Origin: Pseudoalteromonas piratica
GTDB lineage: Bacteria; Pseudomonadota; Gammaproteobacteria; Enterobacterales; Alteromonadaceae
Direction of reading: 5' to 3'
Length of the DNA stretch: 64,000 bases
Assembly (NCBI RefSeq): GCF_000788395.1
Contig: NZ_CP009888.1
Coordinates: 3,120,001-3,184,000 of the forward strand
Of this stretch, positions 54,833-64,000 are shown piece by piece. The position numbers were made by a program, and so were the translations under genes. The notes beneath the pieces were generated by a model. The model was not told the DNA's origin and did no database searches. It was given only the letters and a program-made list of their open reading frames with translations. Each line of letters starts with the position of its first letter. Within the stretch, counting starts at the first letter, position 1.

Positions 54833-57121
54833 ATGGCTAGCCGAATAAATTTGCTTACGTCTGCAATAGTATTATCACTTTATGCACCCACAGTCGCTGC
54901 TGTTGATGCTGATTATGATCTTGATGCTCTACAAGCACTCAGCTTAAAAGATTTACTCAATGTTCAAGTGAAAACAGCTGGCCTAAAACAACAATCTTTA
55001 TTAGATGCCCCTGCCAATATAAAAATCGTTACTGCTGAACAAATCAAACAACGCGGCTATCAGAACCTAATTGATATTTTGCGTGATGTACCTGGCTTTG
55101 ACTTTGCCAACTACCAAGACGGCGCTGGTGAATACACAAGTCACAGTATAAACCGTGGTATTGGTGGTACTCCTGGCAATGTTCAGTTACTAATTATGGT
55201 TGATGGTATTGTGCAAAACCACATAGCCTTTAATTGGTCACAACCTTGGGGCAACCAACAAATTCTCGCTGATATTGAGCGCATTGAAATAGTGCAAGGC
55301 CCAGGCTCTGCAAGTTATGGGGCAAATGCTTACTCAGGGGTGATCCACTTTATAACGAAACAGGCAAAGCAATCATCAGGTCAACGATTAAGTGTGTTAA
55401 CGGGTGAACATGGCGAACGGTCAGTTCAATTTATGTTCAACCATCAAGTTTCTGAGTTAAGTTTGCAACTCTCTGGTCGCTTTTCAAGCCGTGATGGTGA
55501 TTCAGGATTAGATAGTTATGATCCTGCAGGTTACTTTACTAATCACCTGTATCCTAATTATCTAACGCAACAGTATGTTAATGGCGAATATATTGTTGCA
55601 GGCAATAACCCACTTGCTGGGCAATACCAACTCGCTGGGTACAATAATCAAAGTGATGATAACGCTCTTAGGGGCAAGCTCGTTTGGCAAAACCCATCTC
55701 AACATACTGTTGGCATCACACATTTTGAGCTTGGTTTTAACAGCTGGGAGCAAGAACAAGGACTTGCTAGTTATGTAGCGGGTTTTGAGTATCAAACACG
55801 TGATACTTCATATAAAAAACACCACAGTGCACAACATTATTACCTTGATTTGGATTATCAATTTTCTCACCAGCTAGAACTCGCTAGCAGACTATGGCAA
55901 AGAGAAAATACCCAAGAACCCGACACCGGGTTTAAATACAGCTATCGCTTCGTCGATTTAGTGAAAAGCTATCACAGTGTGAGCAAGCAAAGCGCATTTG
56001 AGCAACAACTAACCATTTCCAAATGGCACGACATTGATTGGCAGTTTGGCTACAGATTAATGCGCTCAGAAAAAATGGGGCAAATCGTCTCACTGGGTGA
56101 TTATCAACTAGGTAACCAAGCATCTACTGCCTCAGATTGGCTTATCGCTGAGGCAGGACTTGGACTAAATTCCTATGTGGAATATCCTGTTGAAGAGGTT
56201 GATGAAAAAGCGTTTTATGCAGAAGCTCAAGGGTTCTTAACGGATAAAATCAACTACACGCTTGGTTTTCGCTATGACCGCAGTGACGCCTTTGGCAGCA
56301 CCACAAACCCGCGTGCTGCAATTAACTATAACGCCAACCAAAACTTAGTGTTTAAGTTACTCTATGGCGAAGCCTTTCGTGAACCGAGTATTTTTGAGCT
56401 CAACGATGAATTTCGCGGAAATAGCAGCCTAAAGCCAGAGAAAATTAAAACCACTGAGTTAGTAAGCCATTATTTTTATGAGCAGGCTGAACATCAACTA
56501 GACTTAAAAACAGCCATTTACTTAAGCCAAGAAGACAATCGCATTACCCTCAATATCCAAGACGATGATGCAAATATGCGCTTTGCATCGGCCAGTAACG
56601 TTAGTTATGAAAATGCCAAACACAGTGATTACTGGGGATTATCATTTGATGCAAATTATAGTTATAAACAATCTCTAACAGCTTATTTTAATTATCATTA
56701 CTCTGATGGCGAACAAGATTTAACGACCAATGCACTGAATCATATTACGGATCATAAAATCAATTGGGGTGTTAATTATCGCCTCTTGCCACATTTAGCA
56801 GTAGATTTAAGAGCAAACCATTTAATTGGACGAAACGCACCTGTAAGCAATGCTTATTTTTCAGGTGATATTGGTAATTTATCACTTTATAACTTAGTTA
56901 TTTCTGCGCCTGATTTAAGCTTGTCAGGTGTATCAATAACACCACAATTTATCGTCAACAACTTATTTGACAAAGACTATGTTCTAGTCGGCAGACAAGA
57001 CGGTGCCAGTGACGTGAACGCATATGATATTAATAACAATGCAGACCCGGATGGATTTACACCAGCTTATCACCCACAACTTGGGCGGACAGTCGCATTG
57101 CAACTATTAGTCAGTTTCTAG
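54833..57121 (+). CDS. TonB-dependent outer-membrane receptor
   Basis: The 762-residue protein has a signal peptide (cleavage near AVA at 21-23). A plug domain follows (about 50-170, with GYQNLIDILRDVPGFD, LIMVDGI and VQGPGSASYGANAYSGVIHFIT), then a 22-strand-type barrel ending in Phe (VALQLLVSF). Barrel motifs such as EAFREPSIFELND...LKPEKIKTTELV are typical of siderophore or vitamin receptors, but the ligand cannot be read. A YfiR-like gene follows on the other strand, and a hybrid kinase lies beyond. ATG 54833 lacks a strong ribosome site. Confidence 0.9.
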   Translation: MASRINLLTSAIVLSLYAPTVAAVDADYDLDALQALSLKDLLNVQVKTAGLKQQSLLDAPANIKIVTAEQIKQRGYQNLIDILRDVPGFDFANYQDGAGEYTSHSINRGIGGTPGNVQLLIMVDGIVQNHIAFNWSQPWGNQQILADIERIEIVQGPGSASYGANAYSGVIHFITKQAKQSSGQRLSVLTGEHGERSVQFMFNHQVSELSLQLSGRFSSRDGDSGLDSYDPAGYFTNHLYPNYLTQQYVNGEYIVAGNNPLAGQYQLAGYNNQSDDNALRGKLVWQNPSQHTVGITHFELGFNSWEQEQGLASYVAGFEYQTRDTSYKKHHSAQHYYLDLDYQFSHQLELASRLWQRENTQEPDTGFKYSYRFVDLVKSYHSVSKQSAFEQQLTISKWHDIDWQFGYRLMRSEKMGQIVSLGDYQLGNQASTASDWLIAEAGLGLNSYVEYPVEEVDEKAFYAEAQGFLTDKINYTLGFRYDRSDAFGSTTNPRAAINYNANQNLVFKLLYGEAFREPSIFELNDEFRGNSSLKPEKIKTTELVSHYFYEQAEHQLDLKTAIYLSQEDNRITLNIQDDDANMRFASASNVSYENAKHSDYWGLSFDANYSYKQSLTAYFNYHYSDGEQDLTTNALNHITDHKINWGVNYRLLPHLAVDLRANHLIGRNAPVSNAYFSGDIGNLSLYNLVISAPDLSLSGVSITPQFIVNNLFDKDYVLVGRQDGASDVNAYDINNNADPDGFTPAYHPQLGRTVALQLLVSF

Positions 57122-57148
57122 GCTTGTAAAAAGGCGAAGAGAGGCGTT

Positions 57149-57667
57149 TTAATTATAAAGTGTGACAATATCGAGTACTGTTTTATCCCAACTAAGACCC
57201 GTTGCATCACTACTTTTTTTATTCAAATAAAAAATTGGGCGTCCATTTTTCACACTTAGTCCTAACGTAATACCCTGTTTCACCATATCAATATCATTCG
57301 TTACTAATAAACTAGTGTGTTTTAAGCTGTAAATAAGTGCATCACTCAAATCTATTTGTTGATCGAGGAAGACAATATCATAAGGTTTCTTTGGCAGCTC
57401 ATTACCAAATTTAATGGTGCCTAGTTGCTGGTTCCGTTGCTTTGCTTTCAACAAGTTGAACGCTTGATAAACATCGCGATTGTTAACAACAAAAACAGAT
57501 AGCTTCGGTTTTTTTGACAATACCTTTTCATAAGGCATTAGTTTAGAAAGTAATACTACCTGCAAATTCGCAGGCAATTCATTGGCCACTGCGTGCCAAG
57601 ATGAACTCAAAAACAAAAGTGTGAGAGCAGCTAAGAAGTAACTCTTCCTTGTTAAGCTTAACGACAC
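57149..57667 (-). CDS. YfiR-like (DUF4154) periplasmic protein
   Basis: The 172-residue protein has a signal peptide (about 1-28) and then the DUF4154 pattern. This ends in SLLVTNDIDMVKQGITLG...VKNGRPIFYLNKK, like the closing strands of YfiR. In Pseudomonas, YfiR is a periplasmic repressor of the YfiN diguanylate cyclase; many marine relatives stand next to TonB receptors and hybrid kinases, as here. The start is GTG 57667, with AGGA five bases upstream. It points toward the receptor gene and is divergent from the hybrid kinase. Confidence 0.78.
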   Translation of the reverse strand: MSLSLTRKSYFLAALTLLFLSSSWHAVANELPANLQVVLLSKLMPYEKVLSKKPKLSVFVVNNRDVYQAFNLLKAKQRNQQLGTIKFGNELPKKPYDIVFLDQQIDLSDALIYSLKHTSLLVTNDIDMVKQGITLGLSVKNGRPIFYLNKKSSDATGLSWDKTVLDIVTLYN

Positions 57668-57856
57668 TGTTTTCCTGCCGTCTTAGAACACACCTTACAC
57701 ATACACTTACTTAAACACTCCCTATTAATAAGCTACTGCACATTAAAATTGATGTATCACACACGCAAATTATTGTACTGATTGTAATTATATTCTTATA
57801 CTAGTACAAAAATATGCTAGATTATAGAGTAACTTTTTGTCGAGAAATGGAAAACG

Positions 57857-60529
57857 ATGAATAACAACAAGTTGAGCGTAAGACTGCTGTGGTATATTAC
57901 CCCACTTGTGATTATTCCTATGGCAATTCAAGGCGTTTTCTCCCTAACTAATGTTACAAGCTCCTCAGAAAAACAAGCTGAGGCAATCGTAACACGCTTT
58001 GTTGAGCAACAAGTTAATAAAAGCCAAAACTTTACACAATTCTATAACTCAATAATCGAGCTACTCTCGGCTTCACCTGTACTCAATAATTATTTAATTT
58101 ACAGTTATGATGAAGATAACAAACCATCTAAAGCGCGTACAAAGCTAGTATCTTCACTAGTCGATGAATTTGGCAATTATGTTGATTCGTTTCCACATAT
58201 TCTCAGCATCGGTGTCATTAACCCTGAGGGTGATGTACTTAGCTATTACCCAAAAGCGGTACTTGAAACACGAGATAGTTACCCCTTCAGTGACCAACTT
58301 GCCAATAACAGAAAGCAACAAAATACGTTTTTTGTTCCTGAAGAAGATAAAACATCTATCTATCTCTCTTACCGCTTATTTGATTCCCGCTTTACGTTAG
58401 ATTCTCCAAAAGTACTTGGGTATTTAATTTTTCACATCGATAGTGATGAAATCGCACGTAGCGTTGCCAATGATTACTTCTCAGATACAATTAATTTTAT
58501 TATGGATAGCTCAGGTAAAATTTTGTTCTGTAATCAAACAAGCTTGAACAATAGCTATGTTTCTGAGTACGAATTGCAACTGCTAAAAAACACCGCAAAT
58601 ACCGAAGTCTTTAATCAACTGTCGTTACACACTCTTGCTGACGATACGCGCATGATCTTAGCAAACTCAATGGGGAATGATCTCTATTTTGTGACCGCCT
58701 TAAATAAAAACTCACTGTATAAGGCCGGCCAAACCATTACCATGTACACCGCGTTATTAATTTTATCTACAGCGATATTTTTACCCGGCATTATCTTTTT
58801 AGTGGTGCGCCGAATGCTGTTAAAACCGATTGAATCATTGGCTGAAGCAAGTCATAAAGTCGGTGATGGTGATTTAAATGTAAAACTACAACAAGATCGC
58901 AGTGATGAATTGGGCATGTTGTTTCGTGATTTTAATCACATGGTTAATCAAATTAAGCAATATCAAACAGAATTACTTGATTATCGAGAGCATCTTGAAG
59001 AAAAGGTAGTTACTCGTACTCAAGCCATTGCAAAAATAAATAAAAAGTTAGAAAAAGCCATTATTGAAGCTGAACAAGCTAATCACCTAAAAAGTCGATT
59101 TTTAGCAAATATGAGCCATGAGATCCGTACACCTCTTACGGCGATAATGGGATTTACTGAAACCATCCTGGCGCAAGAGTCAAACAACAAAAAAGCGAAA
59201 TACTTAAGTACTGTATTAAGAAACTCCAAACACCTGCTTGAATTAATTAACAATATTCTCGATCTATCAAAAATAGAAGCCGATAAACTCGAAGTTGAGA
59301 CCCGTGTTGTTGAGCTTATTCCTTTTATCAATGATATCAAAAGCATTATTGAGCCTATGGCGGCTGAGAAAAAGCTCGAACTCTCGTTAAATATTGACTA
59401 CCCACTGCCTAGCATAATACACAGTGATGAAACGCGTTTAAAACAGGTACTGCTAAATATCTGTACTAACGCCGTAAAATTTACTGAAAAGGGCGAAGTT
59501 GAACTTAATGTGCGCTACTCCCCTTCTACCGAAAAACTTATCTTTACCGTGATCGATAGTGGTATTGGGATGTCACAACAAGAACAAGAAAGGGCCTTTA
59601 AACCCTTCGAGCAAGCAGATATCAGTACGACGCGAAAATTTGGAGGTACCGGCCTTGGCCTGTGTATTGCGAAAAACTTAGCCCAAATTTTGGGAGGCGA
59701 TATCTCAGTAACAAGTAAGCTAAGTGAAGGAAGTCGCTTTGAGGTTATTATTGCCACCAACAACCAAAACCATAGTGTAGATATGGTTAATAGCGCGAAC
59801 TCCGCTAAAGCAATGCTAAAAGAAGACGTAGGCTCGCATGCGCAACAGTTTGAAGGAAATATTCTGGTTGCCGAAGATAATAAAGACAACCAAGACCTAA
59901 TAAGGTTATTGCTCAGTCAATGGGGTATTTCGCCTGATTTTGCGAATAACGGAGCAGAAGCCGTAGAGCAAGCACTTACCAATGACTATGATTTGATTTT
60001 AATGGATATGCAAATGCCTGTTATGGGCGGCTTAGAAGCAACTGAAATGCTAAGAAACGCCGCTTATGATGGCCCAATTGTGGCGCTCACTGCAAATGTG
60101 ATGAAAAACGATGTTGACGCTTATCTTGAAGCTGGCTGTGATAAAGCACTTGCTAAACCCATTGATAAAATGCAACTTGAGCAAACACTACAGCAGTACT
60201 TGGCCCTTGAACGTGACGGTCAACAGAATTGGGAAGAGCTGTTCCAAGGAGAACGTTTCAAGCAAATTAGTGATAATTACAAATCTAAATTACCTAATCT
60301 GCTGAAACAAATTGCTTCACTCAATGAGCAGCAAGACTTAAATGAACTATTGGCACTTGCACACAGCATAAAAGGCAGTGCTGGATGCTTTGGCTTTAAC
60401 CATATTAGTGATGCTGCAGCTGAACTAGAACTGTGTATTCGAGAGCATAATGAAGAAGCATTGGATTATCATGTGTTAAAGCTGGAACAAGCAATTATCT
60501 TTATTTTAAACCTAAAAGAAGATGATTAA
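57857..60529 (+). CDS. Hybrid sensor histidine kinase (sensor-HAMP-HisKA-HATPase-REC-Hpt)
   Basis: The 890-residue protein has TM1 (about 9-30), a periplasmic sensor of about 260 residues with a CACHE-like pattern, TM2 (about 293-318) and HAMP. HisKA follows with His421 in ANMSHEIRTPLTAIMGF, then HATPase (NICTNAVKF, DSGIGMS, GGTGLGLCIAKN). A receiver with Asp717 in LILMDMQMP and a C-terminal Hpt domain with His836 in AHSIKGSAGCFGF complete it. All four phosphorelay steps except the last receiver are in one chain. No response regulator is adjacent. The YfiR-like gene is divergent, with about 190 bp between starts. Confidence 0.93.
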   Translation: MNNNKLSVRLLWYITPLVIIPMAIQGVFSLTNVTSSSEKQAEAIVTRFVEQQVNKSQNFTQFYNSIIELLSASPVLNNYLIYSYDEDNKPSKARTKLVSSLVDEFGNYVDSFPHILSIGVINPEGDVLSYYPKAVLETRDSYPFSDQLANNRKQQNTFFVPEEDKTSIYLSYRLFDSRFTLDSPKVLGYLIFHIDSDEIARSVANDYFSDTINFIMDSSGKILFCNQTSLNNSYVSEYELQLLKNTANTEVFNQLSLHTLADDTRMILANSMGNDLYFVTALNKNSLYKAGQTITMYTALLILSTAIFLPGIIFLVVRRMLLKPIESLAEASHKVGDGDLNVKLQQDRSDELGMLFRDFNHMVNQIKQYQTELLDYREHLEEKVVTRTQAIAKINKKLEKAIIEAEQANHLKSRFLANMSHEIRTPLTAIMGFTETILAQESNNKKAKYLSTVLRNSKHLLELINNILDLSKIEADKLEVETRVVELIPFINDIKSIIEPMAAEKKLELSLNIDYPLPSIIHSDETRLKQVLLNICTNAVKFTEKGEVELNVRYSPSTEKLIFTVIDSGIGMSQQEQERAFKPFEQADISTTRKFGGTGLGLCIAKNLAQILGGDISVTSKLSEGSRFEVIIATNNQNHSVDMVNSANSAKAMLKEDVGSHAQQFEGNILVAEDNKDNQDLIRLLLSQWGISPDFANNGAEAVEQALTNDYDLILMDMQMPVMGGLEATEMLRNAAYDGPIVALTANVMKNDVDAYLEAGCDKALAKPIDKMQLEQTLQQYLALERDGQQNWEELFQGERFKQISDNYKSKLPNLLKQIASLNEQQDLNELLALAHSIKGSAGCFGFNHISDAAAELELCIREHNEEALDYHVLKLEQAIIFILNLKEDD

Positions 60530-60560
60530 GAGCTGCTGTCGTATGGCTAGAAATTTAACC

Positions 60561-61019
60561 TTAAACCGTTAGCGCCATTAAAATAGCGTCTTCACGTCCG
60601 CTCTCATTTGGATAATAGTTTTTACGTACACCAACCTCAGCAAAGCCCATAGATGAATACAGTCCGATTGCATTCTCATTTGACTTACGTACTTCGAGAA
60701 AAATATTTTCACCTTGTGCAGATCTAACTAAGTCCAGTAGATGGTTTAGCATATATTTTGCAATACCAGCGCCTTGGTTTGACGGGCTTACACAAATGTC
60801 TGTTAATGTATAATCGGGCCCTACTTGTTCCACAATATAAAAGGCGATTAGCACTTGCTCTTCAAAACAACCAAATGCGCTGTAACGACCCGTCAAGCAA
60901 GATAACATTAATTTTTCAGACATTGGAAACTGATGACATTGCTTTTCAATCGCCATCAAGTCATTTATCTGAGTAGGATCTAATTTTATTATTGGATATG
61001 GTGCCATAACGTTTGCCAT
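60561..61019 (-). CDS. rimI: Ribosomal-protein-alanine N-acetyltransferase RimI
   Basis: The 152-residue GNAT protein has the acetyl-CoA loop VSPSNQGAGIAKYML and the RimI-type C-terminal pattern IFLEVRKSNENAIGLYSSMGFAEVGVRKNYY. RimI acetylates the N-terminus of ribosomal protein S18. The ATG at 61019 has GGAG eleven bases upstream and lies inside the 3' end of the holD-like gene (31-bp overlap), so the two are coupled. This holD-rimI order is found in E. coli too. ATG 61007 is a possible alternative. Confidence 0.9.
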   Translation of the reverse strand: MANVMAPYPIIKLDPTQINDLMAIEKQCHQFPMSEKLMLSCLTGRYSAFGCFEEQVLIAFYIVEQVGPDYTLTDICVSPSNQGAGIAKYMLNHLLDLVRSAQGENIFLEVRKSNENAIGLYSSMGFAEVGVRKNYYPNESGREDAILMALTV

Positions 61020-61249
61020 AACGCGCGTTTCTCCGCGCTTGTCAGTCCTTGATTATTCACCTTGATTCGCGACTTTTCAACTTTAAATGGTGCATTTAAT
61101 ACACATACTTCAACTTTAATATCATTAGAAGCTAATACAAAATTTAAGTCGTTTTCCAGCTGAGATGGAAGCGATTTTTGTGATTCATTCTTTTGCTTTA
61201 GTTGCAGCAACTCAATGTCAAAAAGTGAACAAAGCCAGTTTGTGTGCAT
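60989..61249 (-). CDS. holD: Putative DNA polymerase III psi subunit (HolD-like), short
   Basis: From ATG 61249 the product is only 86 residues, against 137 for E. coli HolD. The start (TNWLCSLFDIELLQLKQ) recalls the HolD N-terminal helix that binds the chi subunit. The end (SAEKRALWQTLWHHIQ) recalls its C-terminal helix (A-R-A-A-L-W-Q-Q). Psi links the clamp loader to chi and single-strand binding protein. The position before rimI supports the call. The open frame extends upstream to 61384, but that part is tRNA-Trp and is not coding. Confidence 0.6.
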   Translation of the reverse strand: MHTNWLCSLFDIELLQLKQKNESQKSLPSQLENDLNFVLASNDIKVEVCVLNAPFKVEKSRIKVNNQGLTSAEKRALWQTLWHHIQ

Positions 61250-61292
61250 ATCTTGATTTCGTAGTGGAACAAAAGAATATTGAGAAAGGAAG

Positions 61293-61369
61293 TGGCAGGG
61301 GCGACAGGACTCGAACCCGTAACCGTCGGTTTTGGAGACCGCTGTTCTACCAATTGGAACTACGCCCCT
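61293..61369 (-). tRNA. tRNA-Trp (CCA anticodon)
   Basis: The minus strand gives a 77-base cloverleaf including the encoded CCA end. The acceptor AGGGGCG pairs with CGCCCCT, the D stem GTTC with GAAC, the anticodon loop is CTCCAAA, and the T stem ACGGG pairs with CCTGT around TTCGAGT. It matches E. coli tRNA-Trp closely, with one extra C in the D loop. The outermost pair of the anticodon stem is a G.A mismatch. A single tRNA gene stands here just upstream of the holD-like gene. Confidence 0.96.
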
Positions 61370-61382
61370 GCAATGACGTCGC

Positions 61383-61410
61383 ATTATAAGGACTCTTTAC
61401 TAAAGGTAAA
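61383..61410 (-). promoter_or_regulatory. Promoter of tRNA-Trp
   Basis: A perfect TATAAT (61388-61383 on the minus strand) has TTTACC 16 bp upstream (61410-61405). It is followed by a GC-rich discriminator (GCGACG), as is usual for stringently controlled stable-RNA promoters. The start would be near 61376, seven bases before the mature tRNA. Confidence 0.75.
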
Positions 61411-61441
61411 GAAAAAAATGAGCAAAATTTTTTAGTTGCTC
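61411..61441 (-). terminator. Terminator-like hairpin just upstream of the tRNA-Trp promoter
   Basis: GAGCAA (61420-61425) pairs with TTGCTC (61436-61441). On the minus strand seven T follow. The only upstream gene on that strand is guaA, which has its own terminator, so this may insulate the tRNA promoter. Confidence 0.45.
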
Positions 61442-61524
61442 AATTAACAGGCAAATATTACAAATCATGATTGACCTTGCATAGCGTTTGTCCGAAATTT
61501 AGGTAAGTGCTTAAATATATCGGA

Positions 61525-62568
61525 ATGGAATCTGAAGCAGAGGTAATTTTGCAAAAAGATCTCTTAAACTCCGTTGTTAAAATAACAAAACACCGTGACG
61601 TAGATTCACTTGAGCTGAGCTTGCTATCTACTATTAGTGAGTTTTTGTCACCGAGCGAAGCAGCTTTATATAAAGATTTATCGCGTTTTAACAGCGCTGG
61701 TATCGAAAAGAGCGCCTCAATAGAAACCGATAAAACCGGTGCAATAAAATGGTCATCACGAAAAATGATTGCCACCCCAAACAAAGAACTTTTGTGTTGT
61801 ATTGAATCGGCTTGCACAATCAGTTTGCAAGACAAACAAGGCAATGAAAAACGTTGGATCCCAGTGATCATTGATGACCAAGTTATGGGCGCAGTTTATC
61901 TTGTGGTTAAGCACCTCACTTCAACAGAGCAAGTTACTCTCAACGCACTTTGCCGCATATATGAAAACTACCTCACTATACTCAATGAAAGTGAGCGTGA
62001 TAAGCTAACGGGCTTACTTAATCGACAAACATTTGATAGAAAAATCAAACAGCTTCTTGAAGATCAGCTCCACTCTCATAACTCACCGCTTGAAAAAGGG
62101 GTTCGTAATAAACACTATGATGAGTCTTCTTGGCTGGCAATGATTGACATAGACCACTTTAAAAAAGTGAACGATACCTATGGTCACGTTTGTGGTGATG
62201 AAGTGTTATTAACCCTGTCGCAAAGAATGCAGCAATATTTCCGTTCAAGCGATCTTATTTTTCGCTTTGGTGGCGAAGAGTTTGTAATTGTATTTGAACC
62301 CACAACCTTGCTTCATATCGCAACCAAACTCGCACATTTTCAAGATTTTATTAGCGACCAGAAATTTCCTTTTGTTGAAGAACTCACGTTAAGTATTGGC
62401 TTTGCCCGAATGAGCCCTTACGACTTCCCAATTTCAGTTATCGAAAATGCCGATAAAGCATTGTATGTGGCTAAGAATAATGGCCGAAATCAATGTGTTT
62501 ATTATGGTGATATTATTAACTCGGAAAACGAAAATATTCCTCCGACTAACGATATTGAATTGTTCTAA
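61525..62568 (+). CDS. GGDEF diguanylate cyclase with N-terminal sensor region
   Basis: The protein has a soluble N-terminal region of about 150 residues that looks GAF-like (ISLQDKQGNEKRWIPVIIDDQVMGAVYLVV). A GGDEF domain follows with MIDIDHFKKVNDTYGH and the active site FGGEEF. An RxxD inhibitory site (RSSD) lies five residues before GGEEF, so product feedback is likely. There are no TM helices. The start is uncertain: ATG 61525 is chosen, while the frame also allows GTG 61507, which has AGG too close upstream. A terminator follows. Confidence 0.87.
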   Translation: MESEAEVILQKDLLNSVVKITKHRDVDSLELSLLSTISEFLSPSEAALYKDLSRFNSAGIEKSASIETDKTGAIKWSSRKMIATPNKELLCCIESACTISLQDKQGNEKRWIPVIIDDQVMGAVYLVVKHLTSTEQVTLNALCRIYENYLTILNESERDKLTGLLNRQTFDRKIKQLLEDQLHSHNSPLEKGVRNKHYDESSWLAMIDIDHFKKVNDTYGHVCGDEVLLTLSQRMQQYFRSSDLIFRFGGEEFVIVFEPTTLLHIATKLAHFQDFISDQKFPFVEELTLSIGFARMSPYDFPISVIENADKALYVAKNNGRNQCVYYGDIINSENENIPPTNDIELF

Positions 62569-62578
62569 TCAAATAAAA

Positions 62579-62599
62579 ACGCCAGCTTTTAGCTGGCGT
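62579..62599. terminator. Bidirectional terminator between the GGDEF gene and guaA
   Basis: ACGCCAGCT (62579-62587) and AGCTGGCGT (62591-62599) form a perfect stem with loop TTT. The better T run is on the minus strand, after guaA. Confidence 0.85.
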
Positions 62600-62623
62600 T
62601 ATTTATTATCTTTTAAGTAGGGT

Positions 62624-64000
62624 TTATTCCCACTCAATTGTCGCTGGCGGCTTACCAGAAATATCGTAAACCACACGCGAAATACCGTCGATTTCGTTGA
62701 TAATACGGTTTGAAACTAAACCTAAGAAATCATATGGTAAGTGTGACCAACGTGCCGTCATAAAGTCAATTGTTTCAACACAACGCAATGATACAACCCA
62801 ATCATACTTTCGCGCATCACCCATTACACCTACTGACTTAACAGGTAGGAATACAGTGAATGCTTGTGACACTTTGTGGTAAATATCAGCCTTGTGAAGT
62901 TCTTCAATAAAGATTGCATCAGCACGGCGTAATAAATCACAATATTCTTTCTTAATTTCACCAAGTACACGTACACCTAAGCCTGGACCAGGGAACGGAT
63001 GACGGTAAAGCATATCGTAAGGAAGACCTAACTCTAAACCAATTTTGCGAACTTCATCTTTAAATAGTTCACGCAGTGGCTCGACTAAGCCCATTTCCAT
63101 GTCGTCAGGTAAACCACCTACGTTATGGTGTGATTTAATTACATGTGCTTTACCTGTTTTAGATGCTGCTGATTCGATTACGTCTGGGTAAATTGTACCT
63201 TGTGCTAACCACTTCGCATTTTTCAGCTTTTTAGATTCAGCATCAAATACATCAATAAATGTATGGCCAATCGCTTTACGCTTATCTTCAGGATCCGATA
63301 AACCCGCTAAATCATCTAAAAACTGCTGTTCAGCATCAACTTTGATAATGTTTAAACCGAACTTGTCACCAAACATGTCCATCACTTGTTGACCTTCGTT
63401 TAAACGAAGTAAACCGTTATCAACAAATACACAGGTTAATTTTTTACCAATTGCACGGTGAATCAACATCGCTACTACAGATGAATCAACACCACCTGAT
63501 AGGCCAAGAATAACTTCATCATCACCTACTTTTTCTTTAATACGCGCAACAGCATCTTCAATAATTGAGGCTGGCGTCCATAGTTTTTCACAACCACAGA
63601 TGTCAATTACGAAACGCTCTAATAAACGTAAACCTTGGTGCGTGTGCGTTACTTCTGGGTGAAATTGTACACCGTAGAACTTTTTCTCTTCCCATGACAT
63701 CGCTGCATGTGGACAGGTATCTGTTTTAGCTGACGTAACAAACGTTTCAGGCACTTCAACAACTTTGTCGCCGTGGCTCATCCAAACGTCAAGTTTGCCA
63801 ATGCCATCTTCGATATGATCTTCAATCGCATCAAACAGCGCACAGTTACCTACTTTTTCAACTTTCGCGTAACCAAACTCTTTCTTATCTGAGCTATGTA
63901 CTTGGCCACCCAGTTGCATTGCCATTGTTTGCATACCGTAACAAATACCAAGTACAGGTACGCCAGCATTAAATACATACTCAGGCGCGCGAGGGCTATT
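62624..64000 (-). CDS. guaA: GMP synthase (glutamine-hydrolysing), 5' end cut by the window edge
   Basis: The frame is open to the last base, and the visible 458 codons cover most of the enzyme. The amidotransferase nucleophile is in VLGICYGMQ near the edge, and the later glutaminase residues are in [11 protein letters not shown]. The ATP pyrophosphatase P-loop [10 protein letters not shown] and the C-terminal dimerisation part ending [12 protein letters not shown] follow. It converts XMP to GMP. An internal ATG at 63934 is not the start, because homologous sequence continues upstream of it. guaB, the usual partner, would lie outside the window. Confidence 0.95.
   Translation of the reverse strand, partial: NSPRAPEYVFNAGVPVLGICYGMQTMAMQLGGQVHSSDKKEFGYAKVEKVGNCALFDAIEDHIEDGIGKLDVWMSHGDKVVEVPETFVTSAKTDTCPHAAMSWEEKKFYGVQFHPEVTHTHQGLRLLERFVIDICGCEKLWTPASIIEDAVARIKEKVGDDEVILGLSGGVDSSVVAMLIHRAIGKKLTCVFVDNGLLRLNEGQQVMDMFGDKFGLNIIKVDAEQQFLDDLAGLSDPEDKRKAIGHTFIDVFDAESKKLKNAKWLAQGTIYPDVIESAASKTGKAHVIKSHHNVGGLPDDMEMGLVEPLRELFKDEVRKIGLELGLPYDMLYRHPFPGPGLGVRVLGEIKKEYCDLLRRADAIFIEELHKADIYHKVSQAFTVFLPVKSVGVMGDARKYDWVVSLRCVETIDFMTARWSHLPYDFLGLVSNRIINEIDGISRVVYDISGKPPATIEWE

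Noticed and set aside
59515..59889. 124-codon minus-strand frame opposite the hybrid kinase
   Set aside because: Mirror frame over the conserved HATPase region; no independent evidence.
61250..61384. Upstream extension of the holD-like reading frame
   Set aside because: It runs through tRNA-Trp on the same strand, so this part is RNA gene and promoter, not protein.

Overview
The window looks like chromosome of a marine gammaproteobacterium of the order Alteromonadales, most likely Pseudoalteromonas or a close relative. This rests on the low-GC sequence, protein resemblance, and several typical gammaproteobacterial gene orders: bolA near yajG/ampG, fau-rpiA-serA, radA near serB/smp, holD-rimI, and glnK-amtB. 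I see no prophage, insertion sequence, integron or CRISPR array. Most of the window is housekeeping chromosome. Both ends cut genes: a TRAP transporter small permease at the left and guaA at the right.

Layout. 1-6 kb: TRAP fragment, bolA, alkB, then a co-directional rlmG, yajG-like lipoprotein, secreted cyclophilin and ampG-like permease, an XRE regulator and a 58-residue membrane protein. 6-11 kb: an RND efflux pump with its adaptor, and erpA. 11-20 kb: ClC chloride transporter, hemJ-like gene, pyrB, hemL, a chemoreceptor, and PBP1b. 20-25 kb: a Tas-like aldo-keto reductase, two poorly known proteins, and hrpB (TTG start). 25-27.5 kb: an arsR / GAPDH-like / arsJ operon, the arsenate route in which 1-arseno-3-phosphoglycerate is made and exported. 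27.5-31 kb: thpR, a response regulator with an unknown output domain, and amtB-glnK behind a likely sigma-54/NtrC promoter. 31-35 kb: three LytS-type kinase genes in a row and a LytTR regulator. The second kinase has lost its phosphoacceptor His, and the third is soluble with a decayed ATP site.

35-50 kb: a REC-REC-GGDEF protein, a DUF2189 membrane protein, an S10 peptidase, a tail-anchored protein, fau-rpiA-serA, radA, a large PilZ protein, serB, smp, yjjV/tatD and pdxH, and a secreted TonB C-terminal-domain protein. 50.1-50.85 kb is a noncoding tandem array (periods 254 and 239 bp). Its hairpins keep a tandem G.A core while the flanking stems covary. 50.8-64 kb: argS, prfC, a TonB-dependent receptor beside a YfiR-like protein and a hybrid histidine kinase, rimI, a short holD-like gene, tRNA-Trp, a GGDEF protein and guaA.

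The items most worth a second look are the structured repeat array at 50.2-50.8 kb and the LytS kinase/pseudokinase module at 31.2-34.9 kb. Many starts were moved to an internal ATG because the longest open frame began at a TTG or GTG with poor support. Each change is explained in its entry. All functional calls come from reading the sequence and recalled family features; no database search was run.
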